DNA of 64,000 bases from Methanothrix harundinacea 6Ac (lineage in GTDB: Archaea > Halobacteriota > Methanosarcinia > Methanotrichales > Methanotrichaceae), in assembly GCF_000235565.1 (NCBI RefSeq), contig NC_017527.1:1488001-1552000 (forward strand), written 5' to 3'. The notes beneath the pieces were generated by a model, which saw nothing but the letters and a program-made list of their open reading frames with translations, was not told where the DNA came from and did no database searches. The stretch's first letter is position 1, and each line of letters opens with the position of its first letter. This document shows positions 40,721 through 49,319 of this stretch, one piece after another. The position numbers and the translations under genes were made by a program.

Positions 40721-41626
40721 ATGGATGGAAGACTATCTTTGAGGCTACTCATCACCCTCGCGGCGATGGCGGCGACCATCTCAGCCCTTCCCGGAGGGCT
40801 CGGCGACGCCGACCTGGGGGAGGCGGAAGGGCTGGTGGTCCTCCTCACCGACTACGGCACCTCAGGCTTCCGCGTCGGGGCCCTGGAGGGGTCGATATAT
40901 TCGGAGAACCCCCAGGCCCGGATCTCCACCATAACCCATCAGGTCTCAGCCTTCAACGTCGCCGAGGGGTCATACCTCCTCGCGAAAGCAGCCCGGTATT
41001 ACCCGCCGGGGACGGTCTTTGTGGCGGAGGTGAACCCCGGGGTGGGGACGGATGAGCGGTCCATCGTCGTCGAGACGGAGGACGGCAAGCTCTTCGTAGG
41101 CCCCGACAACGGTCTCTTCACCGACGTCATGGAGGATCTGGGGGTCGCGAGGGTTTGGGAGGTCAGAGGCCTGAACCTCACCCGTTCCGGGGGTGATCCC
41201 GTCACCTTCAACGGCGTCGAGGTCTACGGCCCTGTTGGGGCTATTCTGGCGGCCGGGGCCGATCCCGCCGGGGTAGGACCCGAGGTCTCCGATCCCGTGA
41301 GGCTCGAGCGGCAGAGGGCGGGGGTCGAGGGCGATGAGGTGGTGGGGGCCGTCGCCTACATCGACCCCTGGGGGAACCTGGTCACCAACATCCCCGAGGA
41401 GCTCCTCGGGGGGACGGATATCGGTCCCGGAGATCGGGTCGAGATCTCCGTCAACGGATCGAGGATCGATGCGCTCTTTGGCACGACCTACGCCGACGTC
41501 CCCGTCGGGGAGTGGGTCGTCCTCGTCGGCATCCTCGGTCGGCTGGAGATCGCGGTGAACATGGGGAGCGCCGCCGGGGCCCTGGGGGTCGCCGAGGGCT
41601 CCGCCGTCAGGGTCCGGGAGATCTGA
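40721..41626 (+). CDS. Exported SAM hydrolase/DUF62 family protein
   Basis: A 301-residue protein of the SAM hydroxide adenosyltransferase (DUF62) family, which splits S-adenosylmethionine into adenosine and methionine. Motifs seen: LTDYGTSGFRVGALEGSI, NPGVGTDERSIVVET, VGPDNGLFTDV, FNGVEVYGPVGAILAAGA and YIDPWGNLVTNI. ATG 40721 follows GGAGATGAG. Unusually, a typical signal peptide precedes the enzyme (SLRLLITLAAMAATISALPGG), so it is probably exported, whereas characterised members are cytoplasmic. It stops four bases before the convergent permease gene. Confidence 0.87.
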   Translation: MDGRLSLRLLITLAAMAATISALPGGLGDADLGEAEGLVVLLTDYGTSGFRVGALEGSIYSENPQARISTITHQVSAFNVAEGSYLLAKAARYYPPGTVFVAEVNPGVGTDERSIVVETEDGKLFVGPDNGLFTDVMEDLGVARVWEVRGLNLTRSGGDPVTFNGVEVYGPVGAILAAGADPAGVGPEVSDPVRLERQRAGVEGDEVVGAVAYIDPWGNLVTNIPEELLGGTDIGPGDRVEISVNGSRIDALFGTTYADVPVGEWVVLVGILGRLEIAVNMGSAAGALGVAEGSAVRVREI

Positions 41627-41630
41627 GGGC

Positions 41631-43439
41631 TCAGAGGTAGAATAGATCGACCATCAGGGCTGCGACGAGGATGAAGATCACCGTCATGAAGCCTCCGGCC
41701 CTGATGTAGTCGGAGCTCGAGTACCCCCCGGGGGCCATCAGGAGGGCGTTGACCTGGTGGGTGGGGAGGATGAAGGAGTTGGAGGCACAGACCCCCACCA
41801 GCAGCGCGAGGGCCCTCGGATCGATCGCCATATCCCTCGCCATGATCATCGCCAGGGGGACGAGAAGGACCGTGGCGGCGACGTTGGAGATTGTGAGGGA
41901 GAGGAGGGTGGCGAGGGCTGCCACCGCCAGGAGGACGAGGATCGTCGGGGCTCCGCGGAGTTGGTCCATCATGCTCTGGGCGATGAGGCCCGCAGCCCCC
42001 GTCTCCTCCATGGCGATCCCCAGGGGTATCAGCCCCGCCAGGAGGACGATCGTCCTCCAGTCGATCGCTCCGTAGGCCTCGTCGATGGAGATCACCTTCA
42101 GGAGGACCATGGCGAGGGCTCCGGTGAGGAGGGCGATCGAGAGCTGAACCCCTGCGAGGGAGAGGGCGACAGCTCCGAGGAAGCATAGGGTTGCCGGGAT
42201 CGCCTTCGACGGGTCGAGGACCCCCGCCTCCACCGGCGTCAGGAGGACGAAGTTCTGATCGGATCCGATCTTTCGGATCCTGTCCCAGAGGCCGTGGATG
42301 ACGAAGGTGTCCCCGGGGCTGAGGGGCCGGTCGTCGAACTCCTTCCTCTCCTCCCTCGTCCCGCTGAGAAGGATGATCGGCTCTACGCCGTAGTTCCTCC
42401 GGATCGAGATCTCCCGGGGGGTCTTGCCGACGATGGGGGCCCGGGGCCTGACGACGATCTCCGCAAAGCCCGCCTCCGCCTGGCTGAGGAGGTCGCAGAA
42501 CCTTGATTCGTCGGTGATCTTCCAGAGGTCGTGCTCGGCGGCGAACCGCTCTACATCCTCGGGCTCCCCGAGGAGCGCCAGCTCCTGCCCCGCCGCGAAC
42601 CTCGTCCTCCGCCAGGGGGAGTAGGTCACCATCTTCCCCTCGACGATGGCGAGGAGGGTTATGCCGTAATTTCGCCGGAGCCGGAGGTCTTCCCGGGCCT
42701 TATCGACGAGGTCGCTCTTCCAGGATACGAAGTAGTAGCTGACGATGGAAGGGAGCCTCCAGGTCTCGATCAGGTCCTCCTGAGATCTGAAATCGTCCTC
42801 TGAGAGCCCTCTCTTCGGGAGGAGGCGGTCTCCGAAGATCATGAAGTACCCTATCCCCGATCCGAGGAGGACGATCCCGATCGGCGTCACGCTGAAGATC
42901 CCGAAGGGCTCCTCCCCTCCCTGCCTCAAGAGGTCGTTGAGGATGATGAGGGGGCTTGAGCCCACCATGCTGAGGGTCCCGCCGAGGATCGCCGCAAAGC
43001 CCATCGGCATCAGAAGTCGGGATGCTGGCGTCCCGGTGCTCTTGGATATCCTCAGGATGGCGGGGAGGAAGAGGGCCGCCGATCCGAGGTTCTGCATGAA
43101 GGCGGAGATCATCCCGACCACCGAGGAGGTGACGCCGAGGAGCCTCCTCTCGTCGGAGCCGGCTACCCGCAAGACCGCCCGGCTGATCCTGTTGACGACC
43201 CCCGCCCTCTCCATCCCCTTCCCCAGGATCATTATCGCTGCCATGGAGACGACGGCGTTGCTCGCGAGCCCCGATAGGGCCTGGGGCGGGCTGACGAGGC
43301 CGGTCAAGGCGAGGATGAGGACGACGATGATCGCCACCAGGTCCACTCTCACGGCCTCGGTGACGAATAGGAGGATGGCGACCGCCATCACGAGAAATGT
43401 CAGCTCCATCTCCAGAGAGATGCCCCAGACCATCAGCAA
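41631..43439 (-). CDS. SLC13-type permease with two RCK_C domains
   Basis: A 602-residue membrane protein with two blocks of about six helices (residues 10-200 and 400-600) and a central cytoplasmic part with two TrkA C-terminal (RCK_C) domains (RRNYGITLLAIVEG and RRNYGVEPIILLSG). The substrate-site patterns (FMQNLGSAALFLP and SNVAATVLLVPLAMI) match the divalent anion/sodium symporter group. Members move sulfate, dicarboxylates or similar anions. With the sulfur transporter nearby, a sulfur-compound role is possible but unproven. Starts with TTG or a nearby codon. Confidence 0.85.
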   Translation of the reverse strand: MLMVWGISLEMELTFLVMAVAILLFVTEAVRVDLVAIIVVLILALTGLVSPPQALSGLASNAVVSMAAIMILGKGMERAGVVNRISRAVLRVAGSDERRLLGVTSSVVGMISAFMQNLGSAALFLPAILRISKSTGTPASRLLMPMGFAAILGGTLSMVGSSPLIILNDLLRQGGEEPFGIFSVTPIGIVLLGSGIGYFMIFGDRLLPKRGLSEDDFRSQEDLIETWRLPSIVSYYFVSWKSDLVDKAREDLRLRRNYGITLLAIVEGKMVTYSPWRRTRFAAGQELALLGEPEDVERFAAEHDLWKITDESRFCDLLSQAEAGFAEIVVRPRAPIVGKTPREISIRRNYGVEPIILLSGTREERKEFDDRPLSPGDTFVIHGLWDRIRKIGSDQNFVLLTPVEAGVLDPSKAIPATLCFLGAVALSLAGVQLSIALLTGALAMVLLKVISIDEAYGAIDWRTIVLLAGLIPLGIAMEETGAAGLIAQSMMDQLRGAPTILVLLAVAALATLLSLTISNVAATVLLVPLAMIMARDMAIDPRALALLVGVCASNSFILPTHQVNALLMAPGGYSSSDYIRAGGFMTVIFILVAALMVDLFYL

Positions 43440-43599
43440 CGGACCTCCTGCGACCTGATATCCCTTGGTTTTTCAGTCCTTAATAGAAGATGGCATCAAT
43501 ATATAGATCTCATCCTCTGAGATCCCGGTGGGCGAGAGACCGCCCCCCAGGGCCTCTTCATTGGAGGCTCCAGCCCCTCCCGTCACCCTGGCTCGGGGC

Positions 43600-44076
43600 T
43601 CAGAAGAGGGATATGATCCCCATCACCGAAGCCGTGACTATGCCTCCTGCGACGATCACCCCCGCGGCGATGGCGGAGAAGGCCTCTCTGAACCTGAGGC
43701 CGAAGATGAAGGCGATGGCGGAGCCGGTCCAGGCCCCCGTCACCGGGAGGGGGACGGCGACGAAGAGGGCGAGGGCGAAAAGGCCGTACCTCCGGTGCCT
43801 TTCCGCGTGCCTCTTATAAGTCCTGGTGAAGAGCCAGGAGAAGAAGGCGTGGCCGGGCCGGTATCGCATCAGCCAGCGGGATACCGGCTCCAGGTAGAGG
43901 AGGAGGGGGACGACCGGAGCCAGGTTTCCGGCGACCGATATGGCGTACGCCTCCAGGGGTGAGAGGCCGTATACGGCTATCCCCAGGGGTATCGACCCCC
44001 GGAGCTCGATGACCGGGGCCATCGCGAGGACGAAGGTGGCGAGCCACCCTGGCATCGAGCTGAAAAACTCTATCAT
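43600..44076 (-). CDS. Small multidrug export family protein
   Basis: A 158-residue membrane protein of the small multi-drug export (COG2426) family, with the N-terminal APVIELRGSIPLGIAVYGL motif and LFVAVPLPVTGAWTGS. Four or so helices. The physiological substrate is not known. It is alone; about 160 bases on the downstream side and 90 upstream hold no gene. Confidence 0.82.
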   Translation of the reverse strand: MIEFFSSMPGWLATFVLAMAPVIELRGSIPLGIAVYGLSPLEAYAISVAGNLAPVVPLLLYLEPVSRWLMRYRPGHAFFSWLFTRTYKRHAERHRRYGLFALALFVAVPLPVTGAWTGSAIAFIFGLRFREAFSAIAAGVIVAGGIVTASVMGIISLF

Positions 44077-44169
44077 AGGAAACCCTCGGGCTGCCCCGGG
44101 ACGATCGCCCTCCCGGGATCGGCCTCGCCCTTTCGCGCCGGCGGGGCGGAGATCCCGGGCGTTCGGGCC

Positions 44170-44553
44170 TCACTCCCCGATCGATCCCCTGATCCTGACC
44201 GAAAGGACCGACTCGTCCTTGGGGGATGTGACGGAGACCGTCAGGTCCAGGGGGATTCTGCCGAGGGCTACCTTCAGCGGGCGGCCTTCGCTGCCTCCCA
44301 CCTCCACCCCGATCCCCTCCGCCATCTTGGACAAGGCCTGGGCGATCTCCCGAAGGTCGGGGAGGCTGACGACCACGGGGGTATCCCGGTCGCCGCCCAC
44401 GGTGGCAGATATCGGAGAATCTATTGCCACCGCCACATTCAGGGCTCCCTCCTTCCCCGGGCCCTTCACCTCTGCTACGATCGGATGCCTCTCGGCATCT
44501 TCGCTCCCCTGAACTACCGCCTTAGCATCCGCAATCACTTTCAGAGATATCAT
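44170..44553 (-). CDS. Hypothetical protein
   Basis: A 127-residue soluble protein of unknown family. The sequence alternates beta-type segments (LKVIADAKAVVQG, LDLTVSVTSPKDES) with a helix (LREIAQALSKMAEGIG). No known motif. ATG follows AGGTGG; a TATA-like CATTTATATG near 44588 lies about 35 bases upstream of the start. Not obviously in an operon. Confidence 0.6.
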   Translation of the reverse strand: MISLKVIADAKAVVQGSEDAERHPIVAEVKGPGKEGALNVAVAIDSPISATVGGDRDTPVVVSLPDLREIAQALSKMAEGIGVEVGGSEGRPLKVALGRIPLDLTVSVTSPKDESVLSVRIRGSIGE

Positions 44554-44644
44554 GAACTTCCACCTGGAAGCTAATTACGGCATCCTCTCATATAAATGAA
44601 TGCGATGAGAACGGCGTCGGCCGACGGTCCGGCATCAGGAGCTT

Positions 44645-44770
44645 ATGATGAAGTTTATGGGCCCACGCCCCCTCAATCAGGTTTTTTGCCATGGGAGATG
44701 GCCGCAGATGGTCAGGATTCTTCTCAATGCCGGCTGGACGCCTGCCACCCCCCGGGGCCTAGGGGTCTAA
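44645..44770 (+). CDS. Possible 41-residue micro-ORF
   Basis: An ATG preceded by AGGAG four bases away opens a 41-codon frame (MMKFMGPRPLNQVFCHG, later MVRILLNAGW). It sits in a non-coding gap and overlaps the end of the convergent lamin-tail gene by four bases. The segment MVRILLNAGW recalls the start of HicA toxins but is too short to call. May be noise. Confidence 0.2.
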   Translation: MMKFMGPRPLNQVFCHGRWPQMVRILLNAGWTPATPRGLGV

Positions 44771-45252
44771 AGTCCCGCCCTCAGAACGTTCTCAGCCCCC
44801 GGGGTGGCCTTGATGAAGGCCCAGTCGGATCTGGTCCCGGTGTCGACGCCGTTGGGGTATCGGGACCAGGAGAAGTCGTTTCCCTCCTCGTCGTTGAGGG
44901 GGTGAGTCCGATCCACCTCAGCCCAGGAGTCGGTCCTCAGGACTACGGTCGCGTTATTTCCGTGGATCCAGCGCCGATCCCCCTCGGCGACGTAATAGCC
45001 CCCTGGCGGGATGGACGTCCCCTTCGGTATGGGTATCACCCCCGTCCAGATCCCGGGGGCTACGAGGGTCACCTCGATGGCGACGCTCCACTGGCCCAAA
45101 TCCACCGGCTCTTCCCCGGAGTTGTAGAGCTCCACCCACAAGATCCCCTCCCCCGCGGGGTTCAGCTCCACCTCGTTTACGACGACCGATCCTGATCCGA
45201 TGGCGGCGAGGACCGCAAAAGATGCTAAGAACGATGGCAAGATTAGTCTCAT
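44767..45252 (-). CDS. Exported lamin-tail-domain protein 1
   Basis: A 161-residue protein: a signal peptide (LILPSFLASFAVLAAIGSG) and then one lamin-tail domain (VVVNEVELNPAGEG, WVELYNSGEEPVDLGQWSV, IPPGGYYVAEGD, WIHGNNATVVLRT, and a final ATPGAENVL). These immunoglobulin-like domains bind other surface or DNA components in other proteins; function here unknown. ATG 45252 is chosen over 45273 because it opens the signal peptide and has the same TGTGGGGGTT leader as the paralog. Confidence 0.8.
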   Translation of the reverse strand: MRLILPSFLASFAVLAAIGSGSVVVNEVELNPAGEGILWVELYNSGEEPVDLGQWSVAIEVTLVAPGIWTGVIPIPKGTSIPPGGYYVAEGDRRWIHGNNATVVLRTDSWAEVDRTHPLNDEEGNDFSWSRYPNGVDTGTRSDWAFIKATPGAENVLRAGL

Positions 45253-45326
45253 GATAACCCCCACATGATCCATCTTGAGAGCCGGGGCGCAAAGCCGTCC
45301 CGGCCTTCAGGATGAGATCGATCTTC

Positions 45327-45350
45327 GGATAAATAACCATATCGATCGGC
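45327..45350 (-). promoter_or_regulatory. Shared promoter motif, lamin-tail gene 1
   Basis: On the minus strand CGATCGATATGGTTATTTATCC, with TTATTTAT as the TATA box and a conserved CGATCGATA block just upstream. It is one of three nearly identical elements in front of the three lamin-tail genes. Confidence 0.65.
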
Positions 45351-45434
45351 GCGATGGGCGGCTCTCCCTCTGGCCGCCCCATCGAGGCCCGGGGACGATC
45401 CCGTTCCCACGCCGCCGTCGGCTTTGGCCTCGGA

Positions 45435-45908
45435 TCAGGAGTTGGGGGCGTTCTTCGTCCCGATGCCAAAGACCCAGTCGGACCTCTGGTCGGAGTCAAA
45501 CCCGTTGGGATGCCGAAAGTTGGTGAAGAAGTTATTGCTGTGGTCGGAGAGAAGGGGGGTCTCGTCGACTACGGCCCCCTCATCGGTCTTGAGGATCACC
45601 GTCCCGGTCCCGGTATTGTGGATCCACTGTCGGTCCCCCTCGGCGACGAAGAAGCTGCCGGGGGCCATCACCGTGTCCTGAGGTATCTTCATGACCCCGG
45701 TCCAGGATGGACTCTGGTCGACGATCCAGACGGACCAGCGGCTCACGTCCACCTCTTCTATGCCGTTGTTGTAAAGCTCCACCCACTCGTTCCCGCCCTC
45801 GGGCGGACCCAGCTCCACCTCGTTGATGACGACGCCGCCAAGACATGCCATCGTCGACGCCAGAACTCCCAGCAGGGAAGCCAGGAGCCTCACACCATCT
45901 CTCTTCAT
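45435..45908 (-). CDS. Exported lamin-tail-domain protein 2
   Basis: A 157-residue paralog of its neighbours: signal peptide (LLASLLGVLASTMACLGG), then a lamin-tail domain (VVINEVELGPPEGGNEWVEL, SRWSVWIV, APGSFFVAEGD, WIHNTGTGTVILKT) and the ending RSDWVFGIGTK. The last residues differ from the other two paralogs. ATG 45908 is preferred to the GTG at 45923. Likely a secreted envelope protein. Confidence 0.8.
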   Translation of the reverse strand: MKRDGVRLLASLLGVLASTMACLGGVVINEVELGPPEGGNEWVELYNNGIEEVDVSRWSVWIVDQSPSWTGVMKIPQDTVMAPGSFFVAEGDRQWIHNTGTGTVILKTDEGAVVDETPLLSDHSNNFFTNFRHPNGFDSDQRSDWVFGIGTKNAPNS

Positions 45909-45984
45909 TACGAAAACCCCCACACCAATCCGATATCCTCCTGCCCTAGGGCAGACTGCCGGAGATGCCGGGCTGAAAGATCTC

Positions 45985-46011
45985 CAGATAAATAATCGTA
46001 TCGATCGATGG
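45985..46011 (-). promoter_or_regulatory. Shared promoter motif, lamin-tail gene 2
   Basis: On the minus strand CATCGATCGATACGATTATT followed by TATC; same arrangement as in front of lamin-tail gene 1, about 75-100 bases before the start codon. Confidence 0.65.
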
Positions 46012-46151
46012 AGGGAGAGGCGAGAGGGCTCCCGCCCTCCGCCCCGAAGCCGGCGGATACGATGAAGGTCCGGACCTCCTCGGTCCTGAGGACCGGGTCC
46101 GAACCCTCAAAAATCAGATCCCATAGCTTCCGTCTCCATCGGGCCCCCCGA

Positions 46152-46619
46152 TCAGCTGAGGACGTTTTCGGCCCTGGGGGTGGCCTTCATCAGCTTCCAG
46201 TCGGACCTCTGGTCGGTGTCGAGGCCGTTGGGGTAGCGGCCGTAGGTGAAGTCGCTGTCGCCGTCGTCGACCATCTTATGGGTCTCATCGACCTTCATAC
46301 CGATCGCGTCCACCAGGGCCACGGAGCCCTCATCCTCTCCTCTCCACTGAGGATCGCCCTCGGCGATGTAGTACCCTTTCGGAGAGATGACCGTCCCCTG
46401 GGGGATGACGATCGGCCCGGCCCAGGGGAGGTTGTATATGGTGACGACCCAGCCGGAGATCTCGACCGCCTCGTCCCCTCCATTATAAAGCTCCACCCAT
46501 CTGGTGGCGTTCCCGGGCGGATTGATCTCCACCTCGTTTATCACTACCGATCCTGCGCCGGTCGCCGAGAGGGCGACGGCTATGTAGAGAGATATCAATA
46601 TCCCTGACGTAACTCGCAT
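46152..46619 (-). CDS. Exported lamin-tail-domain protein 3
   Basis: A 155-residue protein with signal peptide (ILISLYIAVALSATGAG) and lamin-tail domain (VVINEVEINPPGNATRWVEL, SGWVVTIYNL, SPKGYYIAEGDPQW, ending RSDWKLMKATPRAENVL). First in the row of three paralogs, each separated by about 200 bases and with its own promoter, so they are not one operon. The leader contains a G-run (GGGGGGATTT) in place of a normal ribosome site, as in the other two. Confidence 0.8.
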   Translation of the reverse strand: MRVTSGILISLYIAVALSATGAGSVVINEVEINPPGNATRWVELYNGGDEAVEISGWVVTIYNLPWAGPIVIPQGTVISPKGYYIAEGDPQWRGEDEGSVALVDAIGMKVDETHKMVDDGDSDFTYGRYPNGLDTDQRSDWKLMKATPRAENVLS

Positions 46620-46687
46620 GGTTCAAATCCCCCCGAAGGGATGCGATGGTCCCGGCCTCTCCGGAGCCTCCCCCTAGAGAGCTTCTG

Positions 46688-46709
46688 AGTAGATAACGGT
46701 ATCGATGGC
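46688..46709 (-). promoter_or_regulatory. Shared promoter motif, lamin-tail gene 3
   Basis: On the minus strand CCATCGATACCGTTATCTAC, matching the other two elements at the TATCGAT block and the TATA position, with a few changes. Confidence 0.55.
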
Positions 46710-46831
46710 CTCTCCAGATCGCCGTCCTCCGATCTCTCTCGCCCGATGGGCAGAGGCCCTCAAGGGGTCTGAAGCCCTCTTCCCCCGCCGGGGTCGGGGT
46801 TTATTACGTCGGGGCTCCTGGAGTACCCCTC

Positions 46832-47284
46832 ATGGAGTATTCGGAAGGGCGGCTGGCGAGGGTCTTTGTAATCAGGATGGAGGAGGGGGAGGAGATGATC
46901 GGATCTCTCGCGAGATTCCTGGCGGAGAAGGGGGTCGAGAGCGGGATCGTCCACTTCCTGGGCGCCCTCCGGGAGGGGCGGCTGATCATGGGGCCGAGGG
47001 AGGCGAGGGTCCCTCCCGGGCCGCCCTTCGTCGAGGATCTGGAAGGCGGCTGGGAGATCTTCGGCCTTGGGACCGTCTACCCGGGTGAAGGGGGGGCGCC
47101 TTCCATTCACATCCACGCCTCGGTGGGGCGCGCCGGTCGGGGTCTGACCGGCTGCCTGAGGGAGAGAGCCCAGGCCTACCTCGTCGTCGAGGCGGTCGTC
47201 TTCGAGGTCGTCAGCCTCCGGGCGAGAAGGTCCGTCGACGAGAGGACGGGGCTCTTGCTGCCTGAACTGGAGGAGAGGGTGTAG
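46832..47284 (+). CDS. PPC/DUF296 domain protein
   Basis: A 150-residue protein forming a single PPC (DUF296) domain, with FLGALREGRLIMG, the conserved IHIHASVGRAGRGLTGCL metal/ligand motif, and LVVEAVVFEV. Plant relatives carry AT-hooks and bind DNA; prokaryotic single-domain members are trimers of unknown function. A TATA-like TTTATTAC near 46799-46806 would place the transcript start a few bases before ATG 46832. The YgiQ gene follows. Confidence 0.87.
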   Translation: MEYSEGRLARVFVIRMEEGEEMIGSLARFLAEKGVESGIVHFLGALREGRLIMGPREARVPPGPPFVEDLEGGWEIFGLGTVYPGEGGAPSIHIHASVGRAGRGLTGCLRERAQAYLVVEAVVFEVVSLRARRSVDERTGLLLPELEERV

Positions 47285-47345
47285 ATGGGGGGTTGGGCGA
47301 GGCGGCTTGGAAAGAGAGACTGGAAATGGCGCAGATGAGGGGGCT

Positions 47346-49205
47346 ATGACGAGGCGTAAGAGGGGCGGGCGGAGGCGTATGAAGCAGCGGGGTCCATCGC
47401 CTCTGCCGATATCGATGGAGGAGGCGAGGCGGGACGGCATCGACCGCTTCGACGTCGTCCTCGTCTCGGGGGACGGGTACGTCGACCACCCCTCCTTCGG
47501 GGTCGGGCTGATCGGCCGGGTCCTCCAGGATGCGGGGTACTCCGTCGGGGTCGTACCCCAGCCGGACTTCAGGCGCGAGGACGACTTTCGTGCCCTTGGA
47601 GCGCCCCGGCTCTTCTTCGGCGTCGCCTCCGGAAACGTCGACTCCATGGTCAACAACTACTCACCGGCCCTGAGGCGGCGGAGGCGGGACGTCTACTCTC
47701 CGGGGGGGCGGCCCCTCCGCCCCGACCGGGCGGCTATAGTCTACGCCAACCGGGTCCACGCCCTCTTCCCCGACGTTCCCGTGATCCTCGGCGGGATCGA
47801 GGCGAGCCTCCGGAGGTTCGCTCATTACGACTTCTGGTCGGACTCGGTCCGGGGCTCCATCCTGGCGGACGCACCGGCGGACCTGGTCGTCTACGGGATG
47901 GGGGAGAGGCCGATCCTGGAGGTAGCCCGCCGGCTGGCCGGGGGGGAGGAGGTCGGGGCGATCAGGGACGTCCCCGGGACGGCCTTCAAGATGGAGGTCC
48001 GGGAGTGGAGGGTCAGCGAACGCCAGGGGCTCGTTGAGATCCCCTCCTTCGGGGAGGTGGCGGCGGATAAGATGAGGTACGCCGAGGCCTTCCGCCTCCA
48101 CTACGGCGAGCAGGACCCCTTCCGGGGCAGAACGATAGTCCAGCCTCACCCCAAGACCGTCGTCGTCGCAAACCCGCCGTCCCTCCCCCTGACGACGGAG
48201 GAGCTGGACGAGATCTACGAGCTCCCCTTCACCCGGGCCGCCCATCCCTCCTATCGGGAGGAGATACCCGCCCTGGAGCCGGTCCGGTTCTCGATCACCA
48301 CCCATCGGGGGTGCTTCGGCTCCTGCTCCTTCTGCTCCCTCACCCACCACCAGGGGAGGATCGTCCAGAGCAGGTCGATCGAGTCGGTGGTGAGGGAGGC
48401 GGAGGGTCTGACGAGCCTCCCTGGGTTCAAGGGGGTGATCCAGGACGTCGGCGGCCCCACCGCCAACATGTACGGGATGGCCTGCAGCCGCTGGCGGGCC
48501 GGCGCCGGAGCCGCCGGAGGCGTCGGCGCCTGTGCCGACCGGCTCTGCTCCCCCGACTGTCCTACCCTGAAGGCAGACCACCGCCGCCAGGTGGAGCTCC
48601 TCCGCCGACTGCGAGAAATTCCGGGCGTCAAGCGGGTCTTCGTCACCTCCGGGATCCGCCACGACCTGATCCTGGCGGACCGGACCGGCGCGGGGGAGGA
48701 GTATCTCTACGACCTCTCTTGCCACCACGTCTCCGGCCATCTGAAGGTGGCGCCCGAGCACGTCTCCGATCGGGTCCTGGCGAGGATGCATAAGCCCCCT
48801 CGGGCCGCCCTGGAGGAGTTTCGGGACGAGTTCAAAAGGGCGAGCCGGAAGGTGGGCAAAGAGCAGTACCTAGTCCCCTACTTCATCTCCGGCCATCCCG
48901 GCTGCGAGCTCCGCGACATGGTGGAGCTCGCCGAATACCTCCGGGACCACCGGCTCCGCTCCGAGCAGGTCCAGGACTTCACGCCGACGCCGATGACCGT
49001 CTCGACCTGCATCTACCACACAGGCCTCGACCCCTTCACCGGCAGTCCCGTCCACGTCCCCCGGGGGCGGGAGAAGGAGATCCAGCGGGCTCTCCTCCAG
49101 TACTGGGATAAGAGGAATGAGGGGCTCGTCCGGGAGGGCTTGCGCCTTGCCGGCCGGGAGGATCTCATCGGCGACGGGCCGGAATGCCTGGTGCCGAAGG
49201 GGTGA
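47346..49205 (+). CDS. ygiQ: YgiQ family radical SAM protein
   Basis: A 619-residue protein of the YgiQ/UPF0313 family. An N-terminal cobalamin-binding-like domain (VVLVSGDGYVDHPSFGVGLIGR, ILGGIEASLRRFAHYDFWSD) precedes a radical SAM domain with CFGSCSFC (Cys-x3-Cys-x2-Cys) near residue 325. Further Cys (GACADRLCSPDCPTLK) may bind a second cluster. Substrate unknown. ATG 47346 follows GAGGGG; a longer TTG start at 47307 exists. About 60 bases after the PPC gene, perhaps co-transcribed. Confidence 0.9.
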   Translation: MTRRKRGGRRRMKQRGPSPLPISMEEARRDGIDRFDVVLVSGDGYVDHPSFGVGLIGRVLQDAGYSVGVVPQPDFRREDDFRALGAPRLFFGVASGNVDSMVNNYSPALRRRRRDVYSPGGRPLRPDRAAIVYANRVHALFPDVPVILGGIEASLRRFAHYDFWSDSVRGSILADAPADLVVYGMGERPILEVARRLAGGEEVGAIRDVPGTAFKMEVREWRVSERQGLVEIPSFGEVAADKMRYAEAFRLHYGEQDPFRGRTIVQPHPKTVVVANPPSLPLTTEELDEIYELPFTRAAHPSYREEIPALEPVRFSITTHRGCFGSCSFCSLTHHQGRIVQSRSIESVVREAEGLTSLPGFKGVIQDVGGPTANMYGMACSRWRAGAGAAGGVGACADRLCSPDCPTLKADHRRQVELLRRLREIPGVKRVFVTSGIRHDLILADRTGAGEEYLYDLSCHHVSGHLKVAPEHVSDRVLARMHKPPRAALEEFRDEFKRASRKVGKEQYLVPYFISGHPGCELRDMVELAEYLRDHRLRSEQVQDFTPTPMTVSTCIYHTGLDPFTGSPVHVPRGREKEIQRALLQYWDKRNEGLVREGLRLAGREDLIGDGPECLVPKG

Positions 49206-49275
49206 TCCGGCTTCCTCAGGTCCCCTCCCTTCCGGAGGATTTGAGGACCCCTCCAGGGGATGGGACGGTTGGGCC

Positions 49276-49298
49276 GCCAGCTATAAATATATATAACG
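49276..49298 (+). promoter_or_regulatory. Strong TATA-like element
   Basis: GCTATAAATATATATAACG is an excellent archaeal TATA box on the plus strand, but no protein gene starts within 200 bases downstream. It could drive the RNA candidate next to it. It is nearly symmetrical, so the minus strand is also possible. Confidence 0.5.
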
Positions 49299-49319
49299 AT
49301 TAAATATACAGTTTGCCGC

